Shown here piece after piece: positions 44,992-54,254 of a stretch of 64,000 nt of DNA. The stretch spans positions 933,775 through 997,774 of the forward strand of contig NZ_LWKZ01000001.1 of NCBI RefSeq assembly GCF_001905005.1, given 5' to 3'. This DNA comes from Streptomyces sp. CB02923. GTDB lineage: Bacteria > Actinomycetota > Actinomycetes > Streptomycetales > Streptomycetaceae. The position numbers were made by a program, and so were the translations under genes. The first letter of the stretch is position 1. Each line of letters starts with the position of its first letter. The notes beneath the pieces were generated by a model. That model was given only the letters and a program-made list of their open reading frames with translations. It did no database searches and was not told the DNA's origin.

Positions 44992-45864
44992 ATGACGCAG
45001 ACACAGACGCAGAAGCAGCAGATCCTGGTCACCGGCGCCACCGGAACCGTCGGCCGTCAGGTCGTGGCCGAACTCCTCGCCCGCGGCCACGCGGTCCGCG
45101 CCCTCACCCGGGACGTGTCCCGGGCCGTCTTCCCGGCCGGCGTCGAGGCCGTCCAGGGCGACCTGAGCGACCCTGACAGCCTGATTCCGGCCCTGGAGGG
45201 CGTCACCGGCCTCCACCTGATCACCTTCGGCGGGGCCTACTTCGCCCCGCTGGAGACCGGCCCGCGCATCCTGGAGCTGGCCCGCGCGGCCGGTGTACGC
45301 CGGGTCACCGTGCTGCACGGCGGCGGCCCCTCCCTGCTGGAGGACGGGGTACGCGCCGACGAGGGCGTGGACTGGACGGTCGTGATGCCGGTCGAGTTCA
45401 TGGCGAACGCCCTGGAGTGGGCACCGGGGATCGTGGCCTCGGACGAGGTCCGCGCGCCGTTCGTCTCCGGGCTCAGTGCCATGGTCCACGAGGGCGACAT
45501 CGGCGCCGTCGCCGCGGTCGCGCTCACCGAGGAGGGTCACGGCGGCCAGGAGTACGTGATCACCGGACCCGAACTGCTGACCGTCGGGGACAAGGTGGCG
45601 GCGATCTCCGCCGCCCGCGGCCGGGAGACGGCCCTGGTCGAACTGACCGAGGAGGAGGCCGTCGCGCAGTGGCGGGCCGCCGGCCACTCGGAGGAGGTCA
45701 TCGGCTTCCTGGTCGAGGCGTACGGGAACACCCCGGAGGTGGGCCGTACGGTCGTCGGCACCGTCGAGAAGGTCACCGGGCGCCCGGCCCGCACATTCGC
45801 CCAGTGGGCCGCGGAGCACGCGGACGCCTTCCGCGGGGACCGACGGGCCGCTCGCCACGAATGA
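44992..45864 (+). CDS. NmrA-like NAD(P)-binding oxidoreductase
   Basis: A 290-residue atypical short-chain dehydrogenase. The Rossmann motif ILVTGATGTVGRQVV is at residues 10-24; no YxxxK catalytic pair is evident, as in NmrA/QorB-type proteins. It probably acts as an NAD(P)H sensor or quinone reductase. Genes of this type are commonly repressed by HxlR or TetR regulators; a large palindrome sits in its promoter but no such regulator is adjacent. Confidence 0.87.
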   Translation: MTQTQTQKQQILVTGATGTVGRQVVAELLARGHAVRALTRDVSRAVFPAGVEAVQGDLSDPDSLIPALEGVTGLHLITFGGAYFAPLETGPRILELARAAGVRRVTVLHGGGPSLLEDGVRADEGVDWTVVMPVEFMANALEWAPGIVASDEVRAPFVSGLSAMVHEGDIGAVAAVALTEEGHGGQEYVITGPELLTVGDKVAAISAARGRETALVELTEEEAVAQWRAAGHSEEVIGFLVEAYGNTPEVGRTVVGTVEKVTGRPARTFAQWAAEHADAFRGDRRAARHE

Positions 45865-45986
45865 CGCCGTGCCACGGGCGTCCTGCGGCCGGCCGGTGCT
45901 TGACGGCGCCGAACGGGCGGCGGGACGCTCAAGCCGGCTCCGACGGGGTCCGGGCCGGCCCTGTTGCCACGAGAAAGGGCACCGCC

Positions 45987-47663
45987 GTGCTGATCTGTGG
46001 CATCAAACTCTCGCATGACGGCGGAATCGCGGTCATCGACGGAAACCGTCTGCTCTTCAGCGTCGAGGCAGAGAAGATCGGCAATTCCGCACGCCACAGC
46101 CCACTGGGGGATCTCCGCCGGGTGCCGGACCTCCTCAGGTCCGAGGGTCTGGAGCCCGCGGACATCGACCGCTTCGTCGTGGACGGCTGGAAATCGTCGG
46201 CCGAGAACCCGTGGTCCGTATCCACGTCCAAGGACGGAGAGCCCATTGCCCTGCCGGTGGCGCCCTATGAGGACGGATTCCTGTCGGCCGACCCGCTGCA
46301 CCGCTATGCCTTCACCGCGCACGACTTCGGCAAGAGAACACCCGGTTACGTCAGCTATCACCATGTGACGAACCACCTGCTGGGCGCCTACTGTTCCAGC
46401 CCCTTCGCCGCGCGGGGCCAGGACGCGCTCGCCCTCGTATGGGACGGCGGCACCACGGCCAGGCTGTACGGGATCGCACCGGCGCAAGGGGCCGTCAGGC
46501 CCGTGGCCCGCCTGCTGCCGCTCCGCGGCAGGCTGTTCGCTCTCTTCAGTTCCCACCTGGGGCCCTTTCGTGAAATCGCCCCGAAGACCGGCATAGGAGC
46601 GGACTGGCGCTACCGCTCCATTCCCGGAAAGGCAATGGCCTACGCGGCACTGGGCCATGTCGAGCAGGACGCGTTCCCGGCTCTCGACGCTTTCCTCGGC
46701 GGCATGTCCGAGGCCGCCAGGGACAGCGGCCCCGCTCTGGGCAGAGAGCTGACCGCCCGGCGTGCGCATCTCTTTCCGGGTATGTCGGACGCCGACCTCA
46801 TCGCGACCTTCCAGGAGTACCTCGGCCGCGCTCTCGTATCCGCCCTCGCAACCGTGGTGCGAGGCAGGCACAAAGGCCGGCGTCCGCGCCTGGTGACGGC
46901 CGGCGGCTGCGCTCTCAACATCAAATGGAATTCCGCTATCCGGGCCACCGGGCTCTTCGAGGAAATCTGGGTTCCGCCGTTTCCCAATGACTCCGGCGCC
47001 GCCCTCGGCACGGCCTGCTGCGAAATGGTGCACAGCACGCGACACCGCTCCCTCGCCTGGGACGTCTACAGCGGTCCACGCCTCCGCCGGGACCGGGCCC
47101 TGCCGGAGGGGTGGCGCTCGCGAGCCTGCGACGAGCGCCACCTGGCCGGACTGCTGCACACCGACGGCTCACCCGTCGTCGTCCTCTCCGGCCGGGCAGA
47201 AATCGGGCCGAGGGCGCTGGGGAACCGCAGCATCATCGCCCCCGCCACCGACGCCGGGACCAAGGACCTGCTCAACGCGGTGAAGGGGCGGGAGGCCTAC
47301 CGCCCGGTCGCGCCGGTCTGTCTCGCGCACCGGGCCCGTGAGGTCTTCGATCCGGGCTGCGACGACCCGTTCATGCTCTTCGAACACCGGGTACGTCCGC
47401 CTTGGGTGAGCCGCATTCCGGCGGTCATCCACCTCGACGGCACCGCACGGCTCCAGACGGTCAGCCCCACGTCGCGCAGCGCCATCGCACGTGTCCTCAC
47501 CGCTCACGAGGAACTGACCGGCGTCCCCGTGCTGTGCAACACCAGCGCCAACCTCGGCGGACGCGGCTTCTTCCCGGACGTCGCGTCCGCCGCCGAATGG
47601 GGCCGTGCCCGCTACATCTGGTCGGACGGCCGCCTCTTCACCCGCCCGGAGCAGGCCGTTTGA
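45987..47663 (+). CDS. Carbamoyltransferase (NodU/CmcH/TobZ family)
   Basis: A 558-residue two-domain O-carbamoyltransferase. The Kae1-like N-domain has the metal-binding HHVTNH (H125, H126, H130), and the C-domain has GRAEIGPRALGNRSI. It transfers carbamoyl from carbamoyl phosphate via carbamoyl-AMP to a hydroxyl of a natural product or glycan. GTG 45987 follows AAAGGG and gives the expected start (LICGIKLSHDGGIAV). No biosynthetic cluster surrounds it; the substrate is unknown. Confidence 0.9.
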   Translation: MLICGIKLSHDGGIAVIDGNRLLFSVEAEKIGNSARHSPLGDLRRVPDLLRSEGLEPADIDRFVVDGWKSSAENPWSVSTSKDGEPIALPVAPYEDGFLSADPLHRYAFTAHDFGKRTPGYVSYHHVTNHLLGAYCSSPFAARGQDALALVWDGGTTARLYGIAPAQGAVRPVARLLPLRGRLFALFSSHLGPFREIAPKTGIGADWRYRSIPGKAMAYAALGHVEQDAFPALDAFLGGMSEAARDSGPALGRELTARRAHLFPGMSDADLIATFQEYLGRALVSALATVVRGRHKGRRPRLVTAGGCALNIKWNSAIRATGLFEEIWVPPFPNDSGAALGTACCEMVHSTRHRSLAWDVYSGPRLRRDRALPEGWRSRACDERHLAGLLHTDGSPVVVLSGRAEIGPRALGNRSIIAPATDAGTKDLLNAVKGREAYRPVAPVCLAHRAREVFDPGCDDPFMLFEHRVRPPWVSRIPAVIHLDGTARLQTVSPTSRSAIARVLTAHEELTGVPVLCNTSANLGGRGFFPDVASAAEWGRARYIWSDGRLFTRPEQAV

Positions 47664-47704
47664 CGTACGCGGCCACGAGATCCCCCGGTCACGGGATCAC
47701 GCGG

Positions 47705-48886
47705 TCACGAGGTGCCCACCACGTCCTCCGGGAACGTCAGCTGCCGGCTCATCCACTGGAGCGCGGCGGGCAGTTCGCGCCGCCAGGTCGCGAAGTTGTG
47801 GCTGCCCTGGTCCAGGATGATCGACTCGGCCTTCATCGGCGGCTTGACCGCGCTCAGGAACTCCCTGGCCGCCGGGTAGTTCTTCTCGCCCTCCCGGCTG
47901 GTGCCGATCAGTACCGAGACCTGCGGCGCGGGCAGGTGCGCCAGCCGCCACATCAGGTCGTGTTCCCGCTTGCGCTGGGCGCGGTCCCTGCCGTCACCGA
48001 AGAGGTTGCCGGTGGTGGGGTCGCTGCTGACCTTATAGTCGGGCGACAGGGCCGCCGCCGAGGTGTACGTACGGGGATGCCGCATGGCCAGCTGGAGGGC
48101 GCAGCTGCCGCCGGACGAGTAGCCGAGCAGGCCCCAGCCGCTGGGGTCGTGCCCGACCCGGTAGTGCTCCTTCAGCGCGGTGGGCAGGTCGCTCGCGAAG
48201 AACGTCTCCGCCTGCGGGCCGCCCGGCACGTCCACGCACTGGGTGTCGCGCGGCGGCGCGATGGTCGGCCGCAGCATGACGACGACGGTGGGCTGCATCT
48301 TCCCCTTGCCGATGAGGTCGCCGCTGGTCTGCGGCACCCGCAGGTGCTGCCCCAGCAGGAAGTGGCCGCCGGGGTAGCCGCTGATGGCGACGATGACGGG
48401 GAAGCGCTGGCGCTCGTACTGCTTCTGGAAGTACTGCGGGGGCAGGTAGACGTACGCCGGGTCCACGGCCTTGGTGCGCTTGCCGACGATCCGTACGGAC
48501 TCCACCCGGCCGACCTTGTCGGGCGCCCCCTTCGGCAGGCCGTGCACCTTGTCCAGGCCCTCGGTCCCGGCGGGCTGCACGAGCCCCTTCGACGGGTCGC
48601 CGGCCGGGCCCGCTCCCCCGTCGCCCCACTTGGCGACCGCGCCGGGGGCGTCGTCGTACAGGCCGAGCAGTTCGTGCCAGGATCCGTAGAACTGGAAGTT
48701 GGCGTTCACCACGAGGCCGAGCGCGGCGACGATGGACAGCTGGGTGGCGAGGATCGACCCGATGCGGCCCAGCCAGGCCAGCGGGCCGCGCTTGGCGAAG
48801 CGCGGCCACTGCCAGAGCGTGAGTCCCACACACACCACAGCGACCGCGATCATGGTGTACAGCAGTGATCGGCTGGTCAGTTCCAT
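47705..48886 (-). CDS. Membrane-anchored esterase (antigen 85/esterase D-like)
   Basis: A 393-residue protein with two N-terminal membrane helices (about 5-25 and 40-60) and an exported alpha/beta-hydrolase domain. The nucleophile elbow is GYSSGGS and a C-terminal His lies in DQGSHNFATW. The fold resembles mycolyltransferases and esterase D; Streptomyces lacks mycolic acids, so an acyl- or sugar-ester hydrolase is more likely. GGGGAAG precedes ATG 48886. It converges on the carbamoyltransferase gene. Confidence 0.87.
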   Translation of the reverse strand: MELTSRSLLYTMIAVAVVCVGLTLWQWPRFAKRGPLAWLGRIGSILATQLSIVAALGLVVNANFQFYGSWHELLGLYDDAPGAVAKWGDGGAGPAGDPSKGLVQPAGTEGLDKVHGLPKGAPDKVGRVESVRIVGKRTKAVDPAYVYLPPQYFQKQYERQRFPVIVAISGYPGGHFLLGQHLRVPQTSGDLIGKGKMQPTVVVMLRPTIAPPRDTQCVDVPGGPQAETFFASDLPTALKEHYRVGHDPSGWGLLGYSSGGSCALQLAMRHPRTYTSAAALSPDYKVSSDPTTGNLFGDGRDRAQRKREHDLMWRLAHLPAPQVSVLIGTSREGEKNYPAAREFLSAVKPPMKAESIILDQGSHNFATWRRELPAALQWMSRQLTFPEDVVGTS

Positions 48887-49181
48887 TGCTTCCCCAGGTG
48901 TTCCCGCACGCGTTCGGACGGTCTCCGAAGACCCCATTGCGCCAGGTTTGATGTCCCCTGGCCGCGCCGCGTTGCCACCTTGCCCACTTGTTCCCCAAGG
49001 CGCCCGCGCCGCCTTGCCTCCCCGTCACCTGCGGGCCGCCTGCCGTCCACCCCGCGCGCCGGGCGGCGCGGGACGGCCGGGGCGCCGCACCGGTCCGACG
49101 GCTGGTGCGGCGGGGGCAGTGGCATCCTGGGGGCACCGGTCCGCTGGAGGGCCACGCTCAGGGAGGACGGCGAGGACGGCG

Positions 49182-49775
49182 ATGGTGACCGAGACGGCAG
49201 GGCAGGAATCCGTACGACCCATGCGTGCCGACGCGCGCCGCAACTACGAGCGGCTGCTGGCGGTGGCCCGTACGGCCTTCACGGACCACGGGACCGACAC
49301 CTCGCTGGAGGACATCGCACGGCGCGCGGGCGTGGGGATCGGCACGCTCTACCGGCACTTCCCCAACCGGACGGCCCTGATGGGCGCCGTGTTCCAGGGC
49401 GAGGTGGACGCGCTGCTGGCGCACGCGCGCGAGCTGAGCGACGCGCCGCAGCCGTGCGCGGCGCTCGTGGAGTGGCTGCGGGCGATCATCACGCACGCCA
49501 GCACCTACCGCGGGCTGTCGCGGGCGCTGATGGCCGCGCCCGGCGACGCCAGTTCGGGACTGTCCCGGTGCAGCGTCCCGATGCGCGAGGCGGGCGGCGA
49601 ACTGCTCAGCCGCGCGCAGGAAGCCGGTGCCGTACGGTCCGATGTGGGCATCAGCGATCTGATGCAGCTGACCAACGGCATCGCCCTGGCCGTGGAGGAG
49701 TCACCGGACGACCCTCACCTGGCCGACCGGCTGCTCACCCTGACCCTGACGGGGCTGCGCGCCGAGAAGGCTTAG
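49182..49775 (+). CDS. TetR-family transcriptional regulator
   Basis: A 197-residue protein. The TetR_N helix-turn-helix reads TSLEDIARRAGVGIGTLYRHFPNRTALM; the C-terminal domain resembles the SbtR type. GAGGACGG precedes ATG 49182. Divergent from the esterase gene by about 295 bp. It is the only TetR gene in the window and so one candidate for the palindromes at 14856 or 44948, though neither is adjacent. Confidence 0.9.
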   Translation: MVTETAGQESVRPMRADARRNYERLLAVARTAFTDHGTDTSLEDIARRAGVGIGTLYRHFPNRTALMGAVFQGEVDALLAHARELSDAPQPCAALVEWLRAIITHASTYRGLSRALMAAPGDASSGLSRCSVPMREAGGELLSRAQEAGAVRSDVGISDLMQLTNGIALAVEESPDDPHLADRLLTLTLTGLRAEKA

Positions 49776-49815
49776 GGGGGGTGCCGGCACCGGACCGTCG
49801 GACAGGACACCCCCT

Positions 49816-49863
49816 CGGAGGCCGGCGCGGCCGAAGCGATCGGAGGCCGGCGCGGCCGAAGCG
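49816..49863. repeat. 23-bp direct repeat
   Basis: Two identical copies of a 23-bp sequence beginning cggaggccggcgcgg (49816-49838, 49841-49863) lie in the convergent gap between tetR and deoR. Confidence 0.9.
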
Positions 49864-49875
49864 CGCCGGCTCCCT

Positions 49876-50856
49876 TCAGCGGCGGCGCGGTGCCAGGTCG
49901 GCGACCCGGCCGCCCGGCGGCTCCGCCATCGGCGCGGCCGTGCGCAGCTGGGGCCCGGAACCGCCGCCGCCCGGTGCCAGGTTGCGCCGCTGGCCGGGCA
50001 GCGGCACGTCCCTGCGTGGACCGCGGCGGTCGGCCGCCACCACCTCCGGCGCCGGCTGGCCGGCTCCCGCTCCGGGGCCGCCGGCCACCGCGATCTGCAC
50101 GCCCTGGTCGGCGAGGGCCTGCAGTTCGGTGGCGGCCCGGTCGTCGTGGCCCGGCGGCTCGTCGGTCACCAGCCGGGTGATCACGTCGGTGGGCACCGTC
50201 TGGAACATGGTGTCCGTACCCAGCTTGGTGTGGTCGGCGAGGACCACGACCTCCGCCGCCGCCTGCACCAGCGCCCGGTCCACGCTCGCGGAGAGCATGT
50301 TGGACGTGGACAGGCCGCGCTCGGCGGTCAGGCCGCTGCCCGAGAGGAAGGCGCGGGAGACCCGCAGCCCCTGGAGCGACTGCTCGGCCCCGCTGCCGAC
50401 CAGTGCGTAGTTCGAGCCGCGCAGGGTGCCGCCGGTCATCACGACCTCGACACGGTTGGCGTGGGCCAACGCCTGGGCGACCAGGAGAGAGTTGGTGACC
50501 ACGGTCAGACCGGGCACCCGCGCGAGCCGGCGGGCCAGCTCCTGCGTGGTGGTACCGGCGCCGACCACGATGGCCTCGCCTTCTTCGACGAAGCCGGCGG
50601 CGAGATCGGCGATGGCCGTCTTCTCCGCGGTCGATAGATGGGATTTCTGAGGGAAGCCGGACTCCCGGGCGAAACCGCCCGGCAAGACCGCACCGCCGTG
50701 CCGGCGGTCGAGCAGTCCTTCTGCCTCCAGCGCCCGCACGTCCCGCCGTACGGTTACTTCGGAGGTCTGGACGACGCGGGCGAGCTCACGGAGCGACACC
50801 GCTCCGTTCGCTCGCACCATTTCGAGGATCAGTTGGCGACGTTCTGCAGCGAACAC
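49876..50856 (-). CDS. DeoR-family transcriptional regulator
   Basis: A 326-residue repressor: N-terminal DeoR HTH (VSLRELARVVQTSEVTVRRDVRALEAEGLL), then the DeoRC sugar-phosphate domain (VGAGTTTQELA, VVTNSLLVA, ADHTKLG). The last ~80 residues are a disordered Pro/Gly/Arg-rich tail. A TACTGT hexamer 7 bp before GTG 50856 predicts a leaderless mRNA. It lies about 2.4 kb from pnp and may respond to deoxyribose or pentose phosphates. Confidence 0.9.
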   Translation of the reverse strand: MFAAERRQLILEMVRANGAVSLRELARVVQTSEVTVRRDVRALEAEGLLDRRHGGAVLPGGFARESGFPQKSHLSTAEKTAIADLAAGFVEEGEAIVVGAGTTTQELARRLARVPGLTVVTNSLLVAQALAHANRVEVVMTGGTLRGSNYALVGSGAEQSLQGLRVSRAFLSGSGLTAERGLSTSNMLSASVDRALVQAAAEVVVLADHTKLGTDTMFQTVPTDVITRLVTDEPPGHDDRAATELQALADQGVQIAVAGGPGAGAGQPAPEVVAADRRGPRRDVPLPGQRRNLAPGGGGSGPQLRTAAPMAEPPGGRVADLAPRRR

Positions 50857-50863
50857 GAAACTG

Positions 50864-50869
50864 ACAGTA
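50864..50869 (-). promoter_or_regulatory. -10 element of deoR-like gene (leaderless)
   Basis: TACTGT on the minus strand lies 7 bp before the GTG; a TGAAAC hexamer lies 17 bp further upstream. Confidence 0.45.
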
Positions 50870-51139
50870 ACGCCAACGACCGTCTGGTTTCAGCAGGTTG
50901 CACCAATTAACGGAAGTTGTTCGTTCCCGACCCTCGCACGTGGTATATGCCGCTGGCCGGTCACTCAGGGACACCACACTGCCACGAACCGGCGCCGGCC
51001 GCGCGCCTTCCGTCGCAGAACGGCCGCGGACGGCGCGGGAGGCGGTACGGAACCGGCCCGCCCGGCGAGCGGGCGCACCCCGTCCCGCGGGGGCGCCGCG
51101 CCGGCCGTGGCGGGCACCGTTCATCCGGCTGGCCGCGGT

Positions 51140-52585
51140 CTATTCGCTGGACATCTTGCGCGTGTGCAGCTGCCGCGCCACCTCGGCGATCGAACCGGAG
51201 AGCGACGGATAGACCGTGAACGCGCTGGCGATCTGCTCGACCGTCAGGTTGTTGTCGACCGCGATCGAAATCGGGTGGATCAGCTCACTGGCGCGCGGTG
51301 AGACCACCACACCGCCCACCACGATGCCCGTACCGGGACGGCAGAACAGCTTCACGAAACCGTCGCGGATGCCCTGCATCTTCGCGCGCGGGTTACGCAG
51401 CAGCGGCAGCTTGACGACCAGGGCGTCTATACGGCCCGCGTCCACGTCCGCCTGGCTGTAGCCGACGGTGGCGATCTCCGGGTCGGTGAAGACGTTCGCG
51501 GAGACGGTCTTGAGGTTCAGCGGCGTGACCGCGTCACCGAGGAAGTGGTACATCGCGATCCGGCCCTGCATCGCCGCGACGGAGGCCAGCGCGAAGACGC
51601 CGGTGCAGTCACCCGCCGCGTAGACGCCGGGGGCCGAGGTGCGCGAGACCTTGTCCGTCCAGATGTGGCCGGACTCCTTCATCCGTACGCCGGCCTCTTC
51701 GAGCCCGATGCCCTCGGTGTTCGGGATGGAGCCCACCGCCATCAGGCAGTGCGTACCGGTGATGACCCGGCCGTCCGACAGGGTGACCTCGACACGGTCC
51801 CCCACCCGCTTGGCGGAGGCGGCCCGCGAGCGCGCCATGACGTTCATGCCGCGGCGGCGGAAGACGTCCTCCAGGACCGCGGCGGCGTCCGGGTCCTCGC
51901 CCGGCAGCACGCGGTCGCGGGACGAGACGAGCGTGACGCGGGAACCGAGCGCCTGGTAGGCGCCCGCGAACTCGGCGCCGGTGACGCCGGAGCCGACCAC
52001 GATCAGCTCTTCCGGCAGCTCGTCGAGGTCGTAGACCTGCGTCCAGTTCAGGATGCGCTCGCCGTCCGGCAGCGCGTCGGGGATCTCGCGCGGGTGCGCG
52101 CCGGTCGAGACGAGGACCGCGTCCGCGGTCAGCGTCTCCTCCGTACCGTCCGCCGCGGTCACCGTGACCGTGCGCGAGCCGTCCGGCGACTGCCCCGGCT
52201 CCAGACGGCCGCGGCCGCGCATCACCCGGCCACCCGCACGGGTGACGGAGGCGGTGATGTCATGCGACTGGGCGAGCGCGAGGCGCTTCACCCGGCGGTT
52301 GACCTTGCCGAGGTCCACCCCGACGACGCGCGCGGGGCGGTCGACCGGCGGGGTGTCGTCCTCGACGATGATGCCCAGCTCGTCGTACGACGAGTCGAAG
52401 GTGGTCATCACCTCGGCCGTCGCGATGAGGGTCTTGGACGGGACGCAGTCGGTCAGTACCGACGCCCCGCCCAGACCGTCGCAGTCGACGACGGTCACCT
52501 CCGCGCCGAGAGAGGCGCCCACCAGGGCCGCCTCGTATCCGCCGGGTCCGCCACCGATGATCACGATCCGAGTCACGTACTCCAT
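51140..52585 (-). CDS. LpdA-type NAD(P)H-quinone oxidoreductase (flavoprotein disulfide reductase family)
   Basis: A 481-residue flavoprotein with FAD-binding GGGPGGYEAA, NAD-binding VGSGVTGAEFAGAY and AGDCTGVFALASVA. The redox site lacks the first cysteine (Ser42 in GGASVLTDCVPSKT; Cys47 remains) and the C-terminal active-site His-Glu is missing, so it cannot act as lipoamide dehydrogenase. This matches M. tuberculosis LpdA (Rv3303c), which reduces quinones. The ATG 52585 start follows GGGAC; GTG 52573 is an alternative. Confidence 0.92.
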   Translation of the reverse strand: MEYVTRIVIIGGGPGGYEAALVGASLGAEVTVVDCDGLGGASVLTDCVPSKTLIATAEVMTTFDSSYDELGIIVEDDTPPVDRPARVVGVDLGKVNRRVKRLALAQSHDITASVTRAGGRVMRGRGRLEPGQSPDGSRTVTVTAADGTEETLTADAVLVSTGAHPREIPDALPDGERILNWTQVYDLDELPEELIVVGSGVTGAEFAGAYQALGSRVTLVSSRDRVLPGEDPDAAAVLEDVFRRRGMNVMARSRAASAKRVGDRVEVTLSDGRVITGTHCLMAVGSIPNTEGIGLEEAGVRMKESGHIWTDKVSRTSAPGVYAAGDCTGVFALASVAAMQGRIAMYHFLGDAVTPLNLKTVSANVFTDPEIATVGYSQADVDAGRIDALVVKLPLLRNPRAKMQGIRDGFVKLFCRPGTGIVVGGVVVSPRASELIHPISIAVDNNLTVEQIASAFTVYPSLSGSIAEVARQLHTRKMSSE

Positions 52586-52668
52586 TGTCCCGTACGCCCG
52601 CGCCGGGTCACCCCCCGGGGGCCGCCGTTCGAACCTCACGTACCACGAGCCCACCCCCTGACCTCCCG

Positions 52669-52674
52669 TACCCT
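52669..52674 (+). promoter_or_regulatory. -10 element of GGCT gene (leaderless)
   Basis: TACCCT ends 7 bp before the ATG at 52682, with no ribosome site between. Confidence 0.5.
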
Positions 52675-52681
52675 CGGAACC

Positions 52682-53119
52682 ATGTCGCTCTACGCCGCGT
52701 ACGCCGGCAACCTCGACGCGCGGCTGATGACCCGCCGCGCTCCGCACTCGCCGCTGCGCGGCACCGGCTGGCTCAACGGCTGGCGGCTCACCTTCGGCGG
52801 GGAACAGATGGGCTGGGAGGGAGCGCTGCCGACGATCGTCGAGGCCCCCCGCTCACAGGTCTTCGTCGCGCTCTACGACATCGCGCCCATGGACGAGGAG
52901 TCCATGGACCGCTGGGAGGGCGTGGGCATGGACATCTACCGCCGGATGCGCGTACGGGTCCACACCCTCGACGGCGACGAGGCCGCCTGGCTGTACGTCC
53001 TCAACGGCTACGAGGGCGGCCTGCCCGCCGCCCGCTACCTCGGCGAGATCGCCGACGCGGCGGAGTCGGCGGGGGCCCCGCACGACTACGTCATGGAACT
53101 GCGCAAGCGTCCCTGCTGA
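52682..53119 (+). CDS. Gamma-glutamylcyclotransferase-like protein
   Basis: A 145-residue AIG2/GGCT-fold protein. The N-terminal substrate loop [14 protein letters not shown] corresponds to YGSNL in the family, and the acidic residue of the active site lies in [12 protein letters not shown]. These enzymes release 5-oxoproline from gamma-glutamyl amines or peptides. Its actinomycete role is unclear as glutathione is absent. Divergent from the lpdA-type gene over 96 bp. Confidence 0.85.
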   Translation: MSLYAAYAGNLDARLMTRRAPHSPLRGTGWLNGWRLTFGGEQMGWEGALPTIVEAPRSQVFVALYDIAPMDEESMDRWEGVGMDIYRRMRVRVHTLDGDEAAWLYVLNGYEGGLPAARYLGEIADAAESAGAPHDYVMELRKRPC

Positions 53120-53125
53120 CGGAAA

Positions 53126-53151
53126 CGGGCCCGGGACGCCACCCGGGCCCG
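53126..53151 (+). terminator. Terminator hairpin of GGCT gene
   Basis: Arms CGGGCCCGGG and CCCGGGCCCG with a 6-base loop, 6 bp after the stop codon. Confidence 0.65.
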
Positions 53152-53206
53152 CGCCGTCTCGTAGAGATCTACGAACAGATCCGCGTGATGCCGTCGGCGA
53201 GGACAT

Positions 53207-53236
53207 CTACGCGCGTAGGCATTTACCGGCTACCCT
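53207..53236 (+). promoter_or_regulatory. pnp promoter with palindrome CTACGCGCGTAG
   Basis: The perfect 12-bp palindrome CTACGCGCGTAG (53207-53218) overlaps the expected -35 position of a TACCCT hexamer (53231-53236) that lies 7 bp before the GTG at 53244. A related inverted repeat TCGTAGA-GA-TCTACGA lies at 53159-53174. The identical palindrome occurs before deoC. Confidence 0.65.
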
Positions 53237-53243
53237 CGTCCGC

Positions 53244-54065
53244 GTGAACGCATCTGTTACCCCGGACATCGCGAGCGACCCGCAGGGCGCCGCCGCCGAC
53301 GCCGCCGCCCGCCTGCGCGAGCTGACCGGCGCCGAGACCCACGACGTCGCCCTGGTGATGGGCTCCGGCTGGGCCCCGGCCGCCGAGGCCCTGGGCGCGC
53401 CCGAGCACGAATTCCCGGTCACCGAGCTGCCCGGCTTCCCGGCGCCCGCCGTCGAGGGCCACGGCGGCAAGGTCCGCTCGTACAAGCTGGGCGAGAAGCG
53501 GGCCCTGGTCTTCCTCGGCCGTACGCACTACTACGAGGGCCGCGGCGTGGCCCCCGTCGTGCACGGCGTGCGGACCGCCGTCGCCGCCGGCTGCAAGACC
53601 GTGGTGCTCACCAACGGGTGCGGCGGCCTGCGCGACGGCATGAGCCCCGGCCAGCCGGTCCTCATCGGCGACCACCTGAACATGACCGCCACCTCCCCGA
53701 TCGTCGGCGCCCGCTTCGTCGATCTGACCGACCTGTACTCGCAGCGGCTGCGCGCGCTGTGCAAGGAGGTCGACGCGTCGCTGGAGGAGGGCGTGTACGC
53801 CCAGCTCCCCGGCCCGCACTACGAGACCCCGGCCGAGATCAAGATGCTCCGCACCCTGGGCGCGGACCTGGTCGGCATGTCCACCGTCCTGGAGGCCATC
53901 GCCGCCCGCGAGGCCGGCGCCGAGGTGCTCGGACTGTCCCTGGTGACGAACCTCGCCGCGGGCATGACCGGCGAGCCGCTCAACCACGAAGAGGTCCTGC
54001 AGGCCGGGCGCGACTCCGCGACCCGCATGGGCAACCTGCTCGCCCAGGTGCTCGGCAAGCTCTGA
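53244..54065 (+). CDS. Purine nucleoside phosphorylase
   Basis: A 273-residue trimeric-type (PNP/MTAP family) enzyme. Phosphate and purine-site motifs: [21 protein letters not shown], and [15 protein letters not shown]. It cleaves purine (deoxy)ribonucleosides with phosphate to base and (deoxy)ribose 1-phosphate. GTG 53244 is the predicted first transcribed codon. Its sugar-phosphate product is the substrate expected for the next gene's mutase, and deoC acts after that. Confidence 0.94.
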   Translation: MNASVTPDIASDPQGAAADAAARLRELTGAETHDVALVMGSGWAPAAEALGAPEHEFPVTELPGFPAPAVEGHGGKVRSYKLGEKRALVFLGRTHYYEGRGVAPVVHGVRTAVAAGCKTVVLTNGCGGLRDGMSPGQPVLIGDHLNMTATSPIVGARFVDLTDLYSQRLRALCKEVDASLEEGVYAQLPGPHYETPAEIKMLRTLGADLVGMSTVLEAIAAREAGAEVLGLSLVTNLAAGMTGEPLNHEEVLQAGRDSATRMGNLLAQVLGKL

Positions 54066-54097
54066 GCAGCAGCAGGACAGCAGGAACACAGCAGGAC

Positions 54098-54133
54098 ACA
54101 CGTACGGGGCGTTCGCGGACGCCCCGTACGTGT
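54098..54133 (+). terminator. Hairpin between pnp and the mutase gene
   Basis: Perfect 15-bp arms (ACACGTACGGGGCGT and its complement) with loop TCGCGG, 33 bp after pnp. It may partly separate pnp and mutase transcripts. Confidence 0.7.
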
Positions 54134-54254
54134 TCCCGGCGGGGCGCGCGCGGCCGGTGCCCGCGCGCCCGCCGGTCGAACAGTCGCGCGCAATGGGTAA
54201 GCGTTACGCGCCGAGCGCTTCCTCCACCACCGCAACCAGAGGCAGGAGCATCAC

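Noticed and set aside
51140..52585. Broken lipoamide dehydrogenase (missing Cys and His-Glu)
   Set aside because: The same losses define the LpdA quinone-reductase group; the frame is intact and conserved, so it is not a pseudogene.
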